DNA of 64,000 nt from Candidatus Bathyarchaeota archaeon (GCA_026014595.1 JAOZHY010000009.1:124001-188000), one strand, 5' to 3'; counted from the stretch's first letter, positions 53,878-62,745 are shown. Made by a program: numbers and translations. The notes: generated from the letters alone by a model not told the origin.

Positions 53878-54435
53878 ATGGCAAATGAAACTCGAAGAAT
53901 AGGCTTGTTCGGGGTCACAGGTATTCTTATCGCTGTTGTTATAATAGCGGGTTTTGTCATTGCAAACAATGTTTTCCAAGTTTCAGGTAAGGGTACGCTG
54001 ACCATTCGGGTAATGGACAAACCAGTGGAGCTTAAGAACCTGAACGTAACTATAGATTGGGCTAGAATACAGGACCAAAATGGAAACTGGATTAATCTGA
54101 TGTTGAGGACTGAACCGTTCTATTTCGACTTGTTATCGTTGCAGAATGTCTCTGAAACTCTCTCTGAAACCGCGATTCCTGCAGGCAATTACACGATGAT
54201 ATCGATGCATGTGCTCACTGCTAACGCGACTTACTTGGACGATAGCACTGTTGACCTAAACGTGCCCAGCGCCGTTATCAAAGTTCTCTTGAAACCTCAG
54301 CTTAACTTGGAAGACGGCGGCCAAGTGACAGTTCTCATAGACCTACAACCTGACGACCTTAATTCGATAGCGATAAGCCACAGCCTGAACCTGCGTCCCG
54401 TGATTAAAGCAGTGGTGCCTTACTCCGACCAGTAG
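53878..54435 (+). CDS. Membrane-anchored DUF4382 protein
   Basis: 185 residues: one N-terminal membrane segment (IGLFGVTGILIAVVIIAGFVIANNVF) and an outside beta domain of DUF4382 type (GTLTIRVMDKPVELKNLNVTIDWARIQ, DLLSLQNVSETL, AIPAGNYTMISMHV). ATG 53878 follows AGGTGA by 8 bases. Probably a cell-surface protein. The tandem palindromes just upstream imply tight control. Confidence 0.85.
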   Translation: MANETRRIGLFGVTGILIAVVIIAGFVIANNVFQVSGKGTLTIRVMDKPVELKNLNVTIDWARIQDQNGNWINLMLRTEPFYFDLLSLQNVSETLSETAIPAGNYTMISMHVLTANATYLDDSTVDLNVPSAVIKVLLKPQLNLEDGGQVTVLIDLQPDDLNSIAISHSLNLRPVIKAVVPYSDQ

Positions 54436-54473
54436 TGAAATAGGCAGAAGCAACTTAAAAGAGGCTTAAAACG

Positions 54474-54818
54474 TTGACAACAGAACCGGCAACAGCCTTC
54501 GATGAACTCCTGCTTCGCACTATCGATGAAGCCCTAAATTCTTTGGGGGAATCAGTGAAACAAGCTATTTACTTCCACATCGAGAACACATTTGGCCTAA
54601 ACAGAATGCAAATCCCAGAAAATCTTCAACTATTTCAGGAAGCGCTTGAAAAAATCTTCGGAGCAGGCGCGCGTTTAATAGAAGTGCAAATCATAAAAAA
54701 ACTGCATGATGCCACTGGGAACTCGCTGGCGATGAAGAAAAGCGAATTCGAATTCATCAAATACATAGACGTAGCTAAGCAAAGCTATCTAGCAAACGCC
54801 TCCGCAGCGGACTGCTGA
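54474..54818 (+). CDS. Small helical protein, unknown
   Basis: 114 residues from TTG 54474, mostly helical: AFDELLLRTIDEALNSLGESVKQAIYFHIENTFGL and LQLFQEALEKIFGAGARLIEVQIIKKLHDATG. Similar short helical proteins are frequent in related archaea, often near regulators. It follows the DUF4382 gene by 38 bases. No biochemical function can be given. Confidence 0.65.
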   Translation: MTTEPATAFDELLLRTIDEALNSLGESVKQAIYFHIENTFGLNRMQIPENLQLFQEALEKIFGAGARLIEVQIIKKLHDATGNSLAMKKSEFEFIKYIDVAKQSYLANASAADC

Positions 54819-54854
54819 AAGCCAAACGCGTCCCCTTTCTTTTTTCTTTAATTT

Positions 54855-55286
54855 TCACGGTTTCTGTCTCCAAGCCTTAAATGTTTCAAACCACATTATT
54901 CCTGCAGCCAGCAAGCCCAAAAATAGGGCGAAGGTGCTGTAGAAGTCCACGCGGTTGAACTGGGTTAAAAAGAAGATCAGAAGCGTCGTGAACATGGTGG
55001 CATACAAGAAATGCCTTGGAAGCATGAACGCTCCGAAGCGCACGAACTGTTTCAAAACACCCACGTTTACAGCTTTAACTAGACGGTATTCGCCGTTCGT
55101 TTTCTCTGCCAAACCCAACTCAGTTAACTTGTCCAAGTGATACACGGCTAAGGCTGGACTGGAAAACCTTAGCGCCCGCTGGGTTTCCCGCACGCCAACT
55201 GCGCCTTTGTTTGAACGCAGCAGTAACCAGTATACACGCAGTGTGTTGCCTTTCAGGACGTTTTCAATGCTTTCTTCGCTCATCAT
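54855..55286 (-). CDS. Winged-helix protein with two membrane helices (1)
   Basis: 143 residues. N-terminal winged helix (VGVRETQRALRFSSPALAVYHLDKLTELGLA), then two membrane segments (FLYATMFTTLLIFFLTQF and TFALFLGLLAAGIMWFETF). It is a paralogue of the gene at 60587, with the same order and spacing. A membrane-tethered transcription regulator is the likely role. Confidence 0.8.
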   Translation of the reverse strand: MMSEESIENVLKGNTLRVYWLLLRSNKGAVGVRETQRALRFSSPALAVYHLDKLTELGLAEKTNGEYRLVKAVNVGVLKQFVRFGAFMLPRHFLYATMFTTLLIFFLTQFNRVDFYSTFALFLGLLAAGIMWFETFKAWRQKP

Positions 55287-55475
55287 CGTTCAGTCGACTA
55301 TTGTAGCTTGCAGCCGCTATTTAACGTATGTTAAGTCTAAATCTGAACCACACAAATGCACAGGCTGAGATGCGCGTCTTCCAAAATGCAGGTGCGCAAG
55401 GGCTTAGGGATAGCGAGAGAAGGGTAAGGTTTATTCGATTGTAATAACATTTGCATGATGCTTCAGCTTGAATGT

Positions 55476-55553
55476 GCTCCGGTAGTATAGTCCGGTCAAG
55501 TATTCCGGCCTTTCGAGCCGAAGACCCGGGTCCGAATCCCGGCCGGAGCACCA
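55476..55553 (+). tRNA. tRNA-Glu (anticodon UUC), CCA encoded
   Basis: Acceptor GCTCCGG/CCGGAGC with discriminator A (55550) and CCA to 55553. Anticodon loop CTTTCGA gives TTC. D arm GTATAGTCCGGTCAAGTAT is normal for archaeal tRNA-Glu. Two odd points: the anticodon stem has a C27-A43 mismatch, and the T loop is TCCGAAT, i.e. C instead of U at position 55, where pseudouridine is expected. No intron. Confidence 0.92.
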
Positions 55554-55623
55554 CATTTGTCTGCGGTAGGTGCTTAAACTTTTTCTATTACGAATTGATT
55601 ATTAGGGGTGTGAAGGCGGGCTT

Positions 55624-56436
55624 ATGTTAAGAACACAATCAAAGAAACCGAGACCCTTGACTGCCCTTATTTCTTTAAGCGGAAAAACCGCGTTAATCAC
55701 TGGCGCAGCGTCAGGCATAGGCAAGGCAATGGCTTACAGGTTCGCGGAGGCAGGTGCCGCGTTGGAACTTGTGGACATAGATGAAGAGCAACTGAAAATC
55801 ACCTATGACGAACTTTCGGAATTAGGCGTGAGAATAGGGACTCACAAGGTTGACCTCTGCAAAAAGTCGGAGATAGAGCAGTTGTGGAGCGAACTGGCGG
55901 GGAAGGAGCCAGATATTCTTGTGAACAACGCAGGCATATACCCGATGAAGGATTTTTTGGAGCTGGACGAAGCTTTCTTACGGAAAGTCATGGACCTTAA
56001 TTTGAACGCAGCCCTATGGATGTGCCAGAACATGATAAAAGCCAGAATGAAACGCGGCGGCGTGATAATCAACGTGGCTTCTGTAGAGGCAGTTATGCCA
56101 GTCAAAGAAGACTTGGTGCCTTATGGCTTAAGCAAGGTCGGAGTCATCATGCTCACAAGGTCGCTAGCTGCGGAATACGGAAGAAAAGGCTTCAGAATAA
56201 ACGCCCTAGTGCCCGGCGGCGTTCTAACGCCTGGAACCAAAAACGTGGCAAAAGAAGTCCTCAAACTCAACGTCAGCATCATCCAGACAGGCTTAGAATA
56301 CCGGCAGAGGCTGCCACTGGGAAGACTGGGCGAACCAGACGAAATAGCACGTATGGCTCTGGTGCTTGCAAGCGACCTGTCAAGCTACGTGCACGGAACG
56401 CTGGTTGCCGTTGACGGCGGATTCCTCTCCGCATAA
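55624..56436 (+). CDS. Short-chain dehydrogenase/reductase
   Basis: 270 residues of classical SDR type. NAD(P)-binding GAASGIGKAMAYRF, structural NNAGIYP, catalytic serine in NVASVEAVM and the YxxxK pair in PYGLSKVGV. VDGGF near the C-terminus is typical. Acidic LVDIDEEQ after beta-2 suggests NAD rather than NADP. The substrate is unknown. It has no operon partners. Confidence 0.9.
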   Translation: MLRTQSKKPRPLTALISLSGKTALITGAASGIGKAMAYRFAEAGAALELVDIDEEQLKITYDELSELGVRIGTHKVDLCKKSEIEQLWSELAGKEPDILVNNAGIYPMKDFLELDEAFLRKVMDLNLNAALWMCQNMIKARMKRGGVIINVASVEAVMPVKEDLVPYGLSKVGVIMLTRSLAAEYGRKGFRINALVPGGVLTPGTKNVAKEVLKLNVSIIQTGLEYRQRLPLGRLGEPDEIARMALVLASDLSSYVHGTLVAVDGGFLSA

Positions 56437-56467
56437 ACATAATAAGCCTGAAAAGCCGCGGACACGG

Positions 56468-56791
56468 TTAAAAGCCATGTGCAAACAGTGAGGGTGTCTC
56501 GCCTTTCTTGCGTTTTTTCGGCTTCTTGCTGCTTTTAAACCTGTGGATTTTGACTACACCGTTCTCCAAGGCGACCCAGTACGTGTTGTTCAGTTTTCGG
56601 TGGTAAACAAATTTCTGCACCGTCCGCTTCAGCTCTGGCGAGGACAAGTCCTCCGAAGTTACTACCAACTCTTTGCCGTTCTCGGCTACCTCCACCTTGA
56701 GGCTTGAACTTAAGAAGCTGGAAAGGCGGTCTCTTTCATCGTGCAGTTCGCCGAGGTCTACTTTTAGCTTGTTTTTGCGCCTAAACAGCAC
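56468..56791 (-). CDS. eL22-like protein, chromosomal copy
   Basis: 107 residues. KLKVDLGELHDERDRLSSFL, ELVVTSEDLSSPELKRTVQKF and VYHRKLNNTYWVAL, then VVKIHRF and a lysine-rich tail. The spacing and residues follow eukaryotic eL22 (DV.. / VTSE / KYLTKKYLKK / LRDWLRV / YELRYF). It is a paralogue of the island gene at 27475. It lies 280 bases beyond rpsS, on the strand of the ribosomal operon, which supports a ribosomal link. Confidence 0.65.
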   Translation of the reverse strand: MLFRRKNKLKVDLGELHDERDRLSSFLSSSLKVEVAENGKELVVTSEDLSSPELKRTVQKFVYHRKLNNTYWVALENGVVKIHRFKSSKKPKKRKKGETPSLFAHGF

Positions 56792-56929
56792 GTGCTCAAC
56801 CTCGGTGAGTTTAAGGGGGATTCTAACTTTTAAAGTTACGCGATTTCAAGGAAAGCTGCCGCTGCACGCAAGATGGACCGAAGCCATCAGACGAGCAATC
56901 CAACCAGCCGGCTAAGACGCATTCAAACC

Positions 56930-56986
56930 AGCCTATTTGGAGCCTAATAGAGATTTGATTGCAGAAACCTATAGAGGGTAGGTCAA
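56930..56986 (-). repeat. Dispersed repeat, copy C
   Basis: On the minus strand TTGACCTACCCTCTATAGG-TTTCTGCA-(N)-CTATTAGGCTCCAAATAGGCT, almost the same as copy A at 839-894, with one-base gaps and a different 10-base middle. It lies in the 280-base space between rpsS and the eL22-like gene, in the direction of the operon. Confidence 0.75.
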
Positions 56987-57072
56987 GAAACAACAGAGGA
57001 GGGCTCGTATTGGTGCAGCAAACAACCAACCGATGTTGAAAACGCACCAGGAGAGATGAAAAGAAACTGGCC

Positions 57073-57477
57073 CTATTTTAAGGGTACGTACATCGATGAC
57101 CGTGAGGCGCCGATGCCTGGTGTTCCGTGGCGCACTGGCTTGTTTGATATGGCAAACTCGCCCAGAAGATGCCCAATCATCTCTGGCTTAATCTCCACTG
57201 TCACAAATTCTTTGCCGTTGTGAACCATAACCTTCACGCCAACCATCTCAGGCAGAATAACCATGTCTCGCACGTGAGTCTTCAACGTTACCTCTTTACC
57301 CTTCTTAACTGCTTCCTGCGCAGCACGTAGCTTTTCCAGAAAAATCCGCTGCTCAGGCGTCAAACCTCGCAGCAGGCTCCGCCGTTGCCTGGAAGGAAGC
57401 AGGTTGATGAACTCATCCATGGACATAGCTAGCAAACTGTCCAGCGTATGACCACGATACATGAACTCCTTCGGCAT
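57073..57477 (-). CDS. rpsS: 30S ribosomal protein S19
   Basis: 134 residues. Basic core [23 protein letters not shown] and [19 protein letters not shown] are the universal uS19 signatures. It is the last of the L3-L4-L23-L2-S19 set here; the usual next genes (L22, S3, L29) are missing. Confidence 0.97.
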   Translation of the reverse strand: MPKEFMYRGHTLDSLLAMSMDEFINLLPSRQRRSLLRGLTPEQRIFLEKLRAAQEAVKKGKEVTLKTHVRDMVILPEMVGVKVMVHNGKEFVTVEIKPEMIGHLLGEFAISNKPVRHGTPGIGASRSSMYVPLK

Positions 57478-57522
57478 TTCTATCCAACCAACCTTAATTC
57501 CTTAAGCGCTATAAACGTTGCG

Positions 57523-58266
57523 TCAACTTGTTCTCCGTTTCTTCTTCTGTCCAGCACCACGAGCCGCAATCAACCCCACCTTCTGACCTGGGGGCGCACC
57601 ATGAGAAGTTGTAGTTCCCTTGCGCGCGCTTCGCTTGCTGCTGCCATACGGATGCACAGCAGAAACCATCGCTCGACCACGAGTCCTCGGATACTTGTGC
57701 CCTTTTGCCTTCATCAAATGGTACTTTTCGCCAGCCTTCAAAAACGGCTTTTCCTGCCTGCCCGCGCCAGAAACCACGCCCACTGTCGCCAAGCAGTAAT
57801 CGTTAACGTATCTTATGCGTCCAGACGGTAACCTTATCATTGTTCCCTGAGGCGTATGCCCCACAACTGTGGCGTAAGTGCCTGAAGACTTTGCAAGTTT
57901 CCCACCGTCGCCTGGGCGAAGCTCAAGGTTGCAGACCAAGGTGCCTTCCGGAATCTTGCCCAGCGGAAGAATGTTCCCCACTTCTGGAGCGGCTTTTCCG
58001 CCCAAGCTGATTTGCTGCCCTTCGAAAACGCCTTCAGGAGTAACAGTGTAGAAAGTCACGCCGTTCTCAAACTTCACGAACGCCAGCGGTGAACCGCGAC
58101 CAGGGTCGTGCACCAATGCCTCTACGACGCCGTTTATGGCGGATTCAAAAGATTCCTTGGGCGTTATTGCTGGCGGATACTGCGCGGGCGCAACACGCTT
58201 GTGAGTTGAAGCACGAAATTGTGAACCGCCACGACCACGCCGTTGAACACGAATTCTCTTTCCCAT
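57523..58266 (-). CDS. rplB: 50S ribosomal protein L2
   Basis: 247 residues. The peptidyl-transferase-supporting protein, with VVGHTPQGTMIRLPSGRIRYV and the C-terminal RTRGRAMVSAVHPYG containing the conserved histidine region. ATG is preceded by AGGTGA. It lies 45 bases upstream of rpsS. Confidence 0.97.
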   Translation of the reverse strand: MGKRIRVQRRGRGGSQFRASTHKRVAPAQYPPAITPKESFESAINGVVEALVHDPGRGSPLAFVKFENGVTFYTVTPEGVFEGQQISLGGKAAPEVGNILPLGKIPEGTLVCNLELRPGDGGKLAKSSGTYATVVGHTPQGTMIRLPSGRIRYVNDYCLATVGVVSGAGRQEKPFLKAGEKYHLMKAKGHKYPRTRGRAMVSAVHPYGSSKRSARKGTTTSHGAPPGQKVGLIAARGAGQKKKRRTS

Positions 58267-58280
58267 CTGTTTTCACCTTT

Positions 58281-58541
58281 TTAGAGTATGCCGAGTTTAA
58301 TAGCAACATCTGATGCCTTGTACTCAGGCGCAAGTTTGACGAAGGCTTTCTTTTCGCCTTGAGGAGTTATCAGCAGATTAACCTTTTCCACTTTCACTTC
58401 GTAAAGCTCTTCAACCGCTTTTTTCACGTCGCTTTTTCCAGCCTTGAGGTTGACGATGAAGATGAGCTTGTTGTCTTTTTCCACCATGAGACTGGCGGAT
58501 TCCGTCATCAACGGATAAGCTATAACATCGTTCGGATCCAT
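58281..58541 (-). CDS. rplW: 50S ribosomal protein L23
   Basis: 86 residues, uL23 at the exit tunnel and SRP docking site. VIAYPLMTESASLMVEKDNKL and VEKVNLLITPQGEKKAFVKL match. Start and the rplD stop overlap as TAATG. Confidence 0.96.
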   Translation of the reverse strand: MDPNDVIAYPLMTESASLMVEKDNKLIFIVNLKAGKSDVKKAVEELYEVKVEKVNLLITPQGEKKAFVKLAPEYKASDVAIKLGIL

Positions 58542-59329
58542 TACGCTTCTTCTCCATAAAGTTTAGCTAACCGCTCAACAGCCCCGCTTGTCCACAGGGT
58601 CAGTCTGCCCATGTGGGTGCCTGGCGCCAGCAGTTCCGTGTTAAGGTTGTTGACTGTGACTACGTCCAAGCCTGGAATGTTGCTTGCTGCTTCTGCTAAG
58701 CCCTTGTTCTCAGATATGACGATAAGTGGTCCCACAGCTTGCTTCATTTTTCTGCCCCTGTGCTTGCCTTTACCAGCGCGGATTTTTCTGCTGTCCCTTA
58801 CGCGATAAATGTCTAACATCACGCCTAGCTGCAAGAGGGCGTCCTCAACCTCTTTGGTTTTGGTCAGGCTTTCGATGTCGTCTGTAACTATCATGGGAAA
58901 CTGCGGTACATCATCGATTTGGTGTCCGCGCTCCGCAACCGCTTTCTTTGATGCTGTGGCTGCGATGGCTGAAAGCAGAGCCAAGCGTGCTTCCTTCTTT
59001 GGAATCCGTTTCACAATCTTCTTTTCTGACTTTGGCGGGTGAGCCTGTCTTCCACCCACGGTTCCAGGTGCAAATGCGGCTGTTCCGCGTCCACCTTTGA
59101 TTCGTGGTACGCGTGAGATTGCCATGCCTGTGCCGCGTGATTCTGCGCTTGTGCGTTTTCCTGCCATGGGGTCTCTGCCTTGCGGTTGGCGGCGCTTGGA
59201 CTGGATGGCGAGCACTGCACGTTTTATCACATCTGGTCTTAGAGGTGTTGAGAATACTGCGGGAAGCGTTGTCTTAACAGTTGCTTTCCCCTTGAGATTG
59301 TAGACTTTGGCGGTTTTTGGTTGCGGCAT
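58541..59329 (-). CDS. rplD: 50S ribosomal protein L4
   Basis: 262 residues, uL4, the large extended loop protein. RRQPQGRDPMAGKRTSAESRGTG and GGRGTAAFAPGTVGGRQAHPPK cover the loop. The archaeal/eukaryotic-length N- and C-terminal parts are present. Confidence 0.97.
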   Translation of the reverse strand: MPQPKTAKVYNLKGKATVKTTLPAVFSTPLRPDVIKRAVLAIQSKRRQPQGRDPMAGKRTSAESRGTGMAISRVPRIKGGRGTAAFAPGTVGGRQAHPPKSEKKIVKRIPKKEARLALLSAIAATASKKAVAERGHQIDDVPQFPMIVTDDIESLTKTKEVEDALLQLGVMLDIYRVRDSRKIRAGKGKHRGRKMKQAVGPLIVISENKGLAEAASNIPGLDVVTVNNLNTELLAPGTHMGRLTLWTSGAVERLAKLYGEEA

Positions 59330-59344
59330 GATTTGTCTCCCGTG

Positions 59345-60358
59345 TTATTTTCCTTGAGGTGATTCGAGCGAGATGTATGTGACTTGCGGAGGTTGCTCAG
59401 GTATTTCAGTCGGGGGTCTGGCAGGCTGGCGCAGGCGTATGACGCGTTTTTCTGTGCCGGGAACGCTGCCTTCGATTAGAATATAGGGTCCTTTCACGGG
59501 TCCGTAACGGATGAAGTCGCCTTTGACGGTGATTTCTTTTCCGTCTTTGCCGATTTTGAGTATGCGTTTGTTGTATTCTATGCGTTGGTGGTAGCCCATT
59601 TGTCCTGCGCGTGGGATTGAGTACATGAGGTGATGGGGGTTCCATGGTCCGAGGGTGGCGATGCCGCGTTTGGTTTTTCTGCCTTTATGCTGCAGGATTG
59701 TTACTCCCCAGCGTTTGACGGGTCCTTGGAAGCCTTTGCCTGCGGTGACTGCGGCGATGTCGATGTATTGTCCTTCTTTGAAAACTTCTTCTGGCGTGAC
59801 GGTCTTGCCCAAGAGCTGCTTGGCGTATTCGAGTTGTTTGGGAATGGTTGCTCCGCCGATTTCGATTTCTGTTATGTCGGGTTTTTTCTTGGATAAGTTG
59901 GCTTGTTTGGGCTGGGTTGCGGCGATGACGCGAATATTGGTGATGCGGTCTATGTTTTTTTCAAGTTTCTGGAGCATAGCGTCGGTGTCGAAGCTTTCGG
60001 GCAGAACGAGTGTGCGGTCGAGTTCGGCTGGTGGGTCTTTCATCCACGCTTCAGTCAGGTGCTGCAACCCATATGGGGTTTTGGTGTAAGCGCGTATACC
60101 ACATATGAGGATTGGCGGCGTTTCGAGTATGGTGCAGGCTCGCATGACCTCTTTGCCGAAGTTTGGGCTGCGTTTTCTGTCCTCTATGGTAAAAACGTAG
60201 GTCATTCCTGCTTTAAACGCTGTGAAGCCTAAAAGCCGTGGTGTATCCGCGTTTAGTTTTGGCCAGTAGCGTATTCTTGCAACTGGTTTTTTGGCGCGGT
60301 GTCTAGGCAAATAGGCGAGTGAACCGTGTTTTGGGGCGTGAGTTTTTCGGTGTCCCAT
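59345..60358 (-). CDS. rplC: 50S ribosomal protein L3
   Basis: 337 residues, archaeal/eukaryotic-length uL3. GHRKTHAPKHGSLAYLPRHRAK opens the protein; VTAGKGFQGPVKRWGV is the peptidyl-transferase loop. First gene of the operon; 228 bases separate it from a divergent winged-helix gene. Confidence 0.97.
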   Translation of the reverse strand: MGHRKTHAPKHGSLAYLPRHRAKKPVARIRYWPKLNADTPRLLGFTAFKAGMTYVFTIEDRKRSPNFGKEVMRACTILETPPILICGIRAYTKTPYGLQHLTEAWMKDPPAELDRTLVLPESFDTDAMLQKLEKNIDRITNIRVIAATQPKQANLSKKKPDITEIEIGGATIPKQLEYAKQLLGKTVTPEEVFKEGQYIDIAAVTAGKGFQGPVKRWGVTILQHKGRKTKRGIATLGPWNPHHLMYSIPRAGQMGYHQRIEYNKRILKIGKDGKEITVKGDFIRYGPVKGPYILIEGSVPGTEKRVIRLRQPARPPTEIPEQPPQVTYISLESPQGK

Positions 60359-60586
60359 TGTAATTCCGCTTCGCGAAGTTTAGCAATGAGAAAATATAGT
60401 TATAAACGTTGCCATAGCGCGGTTGATTAATTTGCTGTTATTCACGCATTAATTTTACATAAGATAGAGCTCTGGTGTGTGAATTTTTCTATAGCCCCCT
60501 TTATTTAAAGGGCTTAAACGTGATGGCTGTTTATGTTATAGGTTTATGAGGTAAGCAGCGATTATATGACATTGGGGTAACATGCT

Positions 60587-61021
60587 TTGGTGGAGCTTGA
60601 GGATGAGTTGAACGCGACGACTTTCCACACCTACGTTTATCTTGTCAAGGTTGGGAAGCCTGTTGGACCCCGAGAAGTGATGCGGGGCGCGGATTTGACC
60701 AGCCCGAGTGTGGCGTACAGGAACTTGCAGAAGTTGGTTGATTTGGGCTTGGTGGTCAAGGATGAGTACGGTAACTATGTTGTTAAAGAGAAGGTGGGCG
60801 TCAAAGGACAAGTTTGGCTGGGAAAAAGCCTCATTCCACGATTCCTCATTTTCGGTTTTGTCTTTTTAGGCGTTTTAATCGCTGAGGTGGCTATACTGGT
60901 TCCGCACTTGCTGGTTGGCGCTTCGGTTGAGGGCTCTTTCTGGCTGTTGTCGGCAATAACCATTGTTTCCGCGGTGATTTTCCTCGTTGAAGGCGTGCTA
61001 TTCAAGAAAAGAATGAAGTGA
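60587..61021 (+). CDS. Winged-helix protein with two membrane helices (2)
   Basis: 144 residues. Winged helix VGPREVMRGADLTSPSVAYRNLQKLVDLGLV followed by two membrane segments (IFGFVFLGVLIAEVAIL, FWLLSAITIVSAVIFLVEGVLF). It is a paralogue of the gene at 54855. The start is TTG 60587 or GTG 60590. It is divergent from the S10 operon and may share its upstream region. Confidence 0.8.
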   Translation: MVELEDELNATTFHTYVYLVKVGKPVGPREVMRGADLTSPSVAYRNLQKLVDLGLVVKDEYGNYVVKEKVGVKGQVWLGKSLIPRFLIFGFVFLGVLIAEVAILVPHLLVGASVEGSFWLLSAITIVSAVIFLVEGVLFKKRMK

Positions 61022-61038
61022 CGACGCTGCCATTTCGC

Positions 61039-61467
61039 CTAGGCGCTGTAATCTCTTTCCAGAGGCTTTGCGCCGGGAGGTGCTTGTCCCTGCGGTATCT
61101 GCGGCAGAGGTATAGGCGGCGGAATGTTCAGCGTGCGTGAGATGAGGACGGATTCTATGAAGACGACGTTGGATATGGACTGCACAATTATGGTTGGCGG
61201 CGGCTTTTTGTCCTCATAATCTTTGATGATTCTATCGATTTCGTTCCTGTCGCCGGCGGCGTAAGCGCTTCCCTTTAGGCTTATCACTGCCAGAGAAGGG
61301 TTGTAGTTAATCGAGAGAACAAAGGGGACCTCCAGCGTGCCGTCGGGTTTTTTCTCCATGTTCACGATGTTGATGTTGGTGCTTATCTGGATGGGAGGAA
61401 TCGGCTTTCGGATGTCCAAGAACCTTTCCGCTGAAATGTTCGTTATCGCCACGTTAACTCTAATCAT
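61039..61467 (-). CDS. Conserved archaeal protein, unknown
   Basis: 142 residues. Beta-rich first half (IRVNVAITNISAERF, EVPFVLSINYNPSLAVISLKGSAY), a helical middle (NEIDRIIKDYEDKKPPPTIIVQ) and a proline-rich tail. The pattern is that of a small archaeal family found beside eS31/eS24, but I have no function for it. It follows eS31 by 51 bases. Confidence 0.7.
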   Translation of the reverse strand: MIRVNVAITNISAERFLDIRKPIPPIQISTNINIVNMEKKPDGTLEVPFVLSINYNPSLAVISLKGSAYAAGDRNEIDRIIKDYEDKKPPPTIIVQSISNVVFIESVLISRTLNIPPPIPLPQIPQGQAPPGAKPLERDYSA

Positions 61468-61518
61468 TCTGCATCATCAGAAAGGTATCGAGACGCGGAA
61501 TTTAAAACTGTTCATTCG

Positions 61519-61785
61519 CTAGGTGCGTTTGTACCGTGTGAAGCCGCAGTGCCCGCAAGTGTATCTGTCGTGGTGGTCAGCCATGAAGTATCCTGGACCA
61601 CAGCGTTCGCAGGTCGGTCGCAACCGCACAGCCTTATCGCTTTCTATCTTGTACAAGGCGTGAACGCCTTTTTCTTCTCTTTTCTTCTTTTCTGCCTTGG
61701 GCTTTTCGGCTTTTTGAGGTTTCGGCGCCTCCTTTTTCACTTCTTGAGCAGGTGGCGCTTCTTCTTTCTTAGCTTTCTGGGACAT
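61519..61785 (-). CDS. rps27ae: 30S ribosomal protein S27ae (eS31)
   Basis: 88 residues: a low-complexity Lys/Glu/Pro N-terminal arm of about 40 residues, then the zinc ribbon with CERCGPGYFMADH and CGHCGFTRYKRT. The ubiquitin part of eukaryotic relatives is absent, as usual in archaea. Confidence 0.95.
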   Translation of the reverse strand: MSQKAKKEEAPPAQEVKKEAPKPQKAEKPKAEKKKREEKGVHALYKIESDKAVRLRPTCERCGPGYFMADHHDRYTCGHCGFTRYKRT

Positions 61786-61786
61786 T

Positions 61787-62101
61787 TTATTGCGTCGCCT
61801 CTGCTTCTTTTGGTTGCTCTGGCGGACTGTTGCGTTTTAGGATGTACTCGGGCTCGATTAATCTTGCTTGTTCAATGGTCTCGTAAACATTGGCAACTCC
61901 AACCGTGGTGTTCGTGCCCGTCAGGGTACGCATCTTTTTTACAAAAACTAGCTCATTGTTAATCTTGAGTTCAGCCGCTACAGCCTTTTTAACTTCAAGA
62001 CGCACAGGTGTCTTCGTTGGCGCATTCTGCTCTATTCGGAAGCTCACTTCTTTTCGTTTCAGAAGCGGATTTTCTTTCACCGATACTATTTTGACTTCCA
62101 T
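61787..62101 (-). CDS. rps24e: 30S ribosomal protein S24e (eS24)
   Basis: 104 residues. EVKIVSVKENPLLKRKEVSF, then TPVRLEVKKAVAAELK and TGTNTTVGVANVYE are eS24 features. It lies 1 base before the eS31 start and is part of the standard eS31-eS24-DUF359-spt4-rpoE1 archaeal cluster. Confidence 0.95.
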   Translation of the reverse strand: MEVKIVSVKENPLLKRKEVSFRIEQNAPTKTPVRLEVKKAVAAELKINNELVFVKKMRTLTGTNTTVGVANVYETIEQARLIEPEYILKRNSPPEQPKEAEATQ

Positions 62102-62147
62102 TGCTCATTCACTTGCTTAAGGGTGTTGAGTTCAAACGGGTTTCTTC

Positions 62148-62693
62148 CTATTTAGCTTTTCGAACAGGTTTCATGGCTTTCAGAAACTCGGCAGCCTCAG
62201 CCTTCTTCTCGGGAGTGACTTTGACCACTACTATACCCTTGTAGGGTTGCCCATAAACAACCAACGAATTTTCTGGCGCGTACAAAACCGAGACAAGTGT
62301 CAGCAAATCCTCTTCTCCATCCACGATTATGTGAACGTGCTTGTCGGTTTCCAGCGCCTCTCTTATTGCCGCGATTGCTTCTTCGGTTATGGTTCCCTGA
62401 GGATTGCTTACGTGAACCACCTTTTCCATGCTGAAATTTTCAGGCGGCAACTTCCGCCGCATACACCTGTTATCGATAATTGACAGCTGAGGATTAATCC
62501 CATGCTCATGGAGGTTGCGCGTAACTCGGTCTCCAACCGACACAATTCTTGGTTTCTCTTCCTCCAATATAGCTTTCATTTTCGCCATGGTCGCATCAAA
62601 CGAACCGCGAATCAAAACGCCAAAAGGCTGTTTGAATTTCACACGAAGCTCTGGCGTCACCTCATAGGCAACTGTCACTTTCTTAAACCTCAC
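62148..62693 (-). CDS. GTP-dependent dephospho-CoA kinase (DUF359)
   Basis: 181 residues. Completes archaeal coenzyme A synthesis by phosphorylating dephospho-CoA with GTP. GVLIRGSFDATM, SVGDRVTRNL, DNRCMRRKLP and DGEEDLLTLVSVLYAP are motifs of the family. The start is GTG 62693. Its usual neighbours Spt4 and eS24 lie on both sides. Confidence 0.9.
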   Translation of the reverse strand: MRFKKVTVAYEVTPELRVKFKQPFGVLIRGSFDATMAKMKAILEEEKPRIVSVGDRVTRNLHEHGINPQLSIIDNRCMRRKLPPENFSMEKVVHVSNPQGTITEEAIAAIREALETDKHVHIIVDGEEDLLTLVSVLYAPENSLVVYGQPYKGIVVVKVTPEKKAEAAEFLKAMKPVRKAK

Positions 62694-62745
62694 ATGTTAT
62701 GTGATCGCCGTCCGGATGCAGACCACGTTCAAATGAGTGGACGGC

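Noticed and set aside
55265-55295. CTGA-ACG-ATGATGA on the minus strand as a D'-C' pair
   Set aside because: It is the start region of the winged-helix gene, and no upstream C box or downstream D box exists.
60480-60500. TTCTATAGCCCCC as another repeat copy
   Set aside because: Only CTATAG is shared, and the flanking runs have the wrong order for the repeat.
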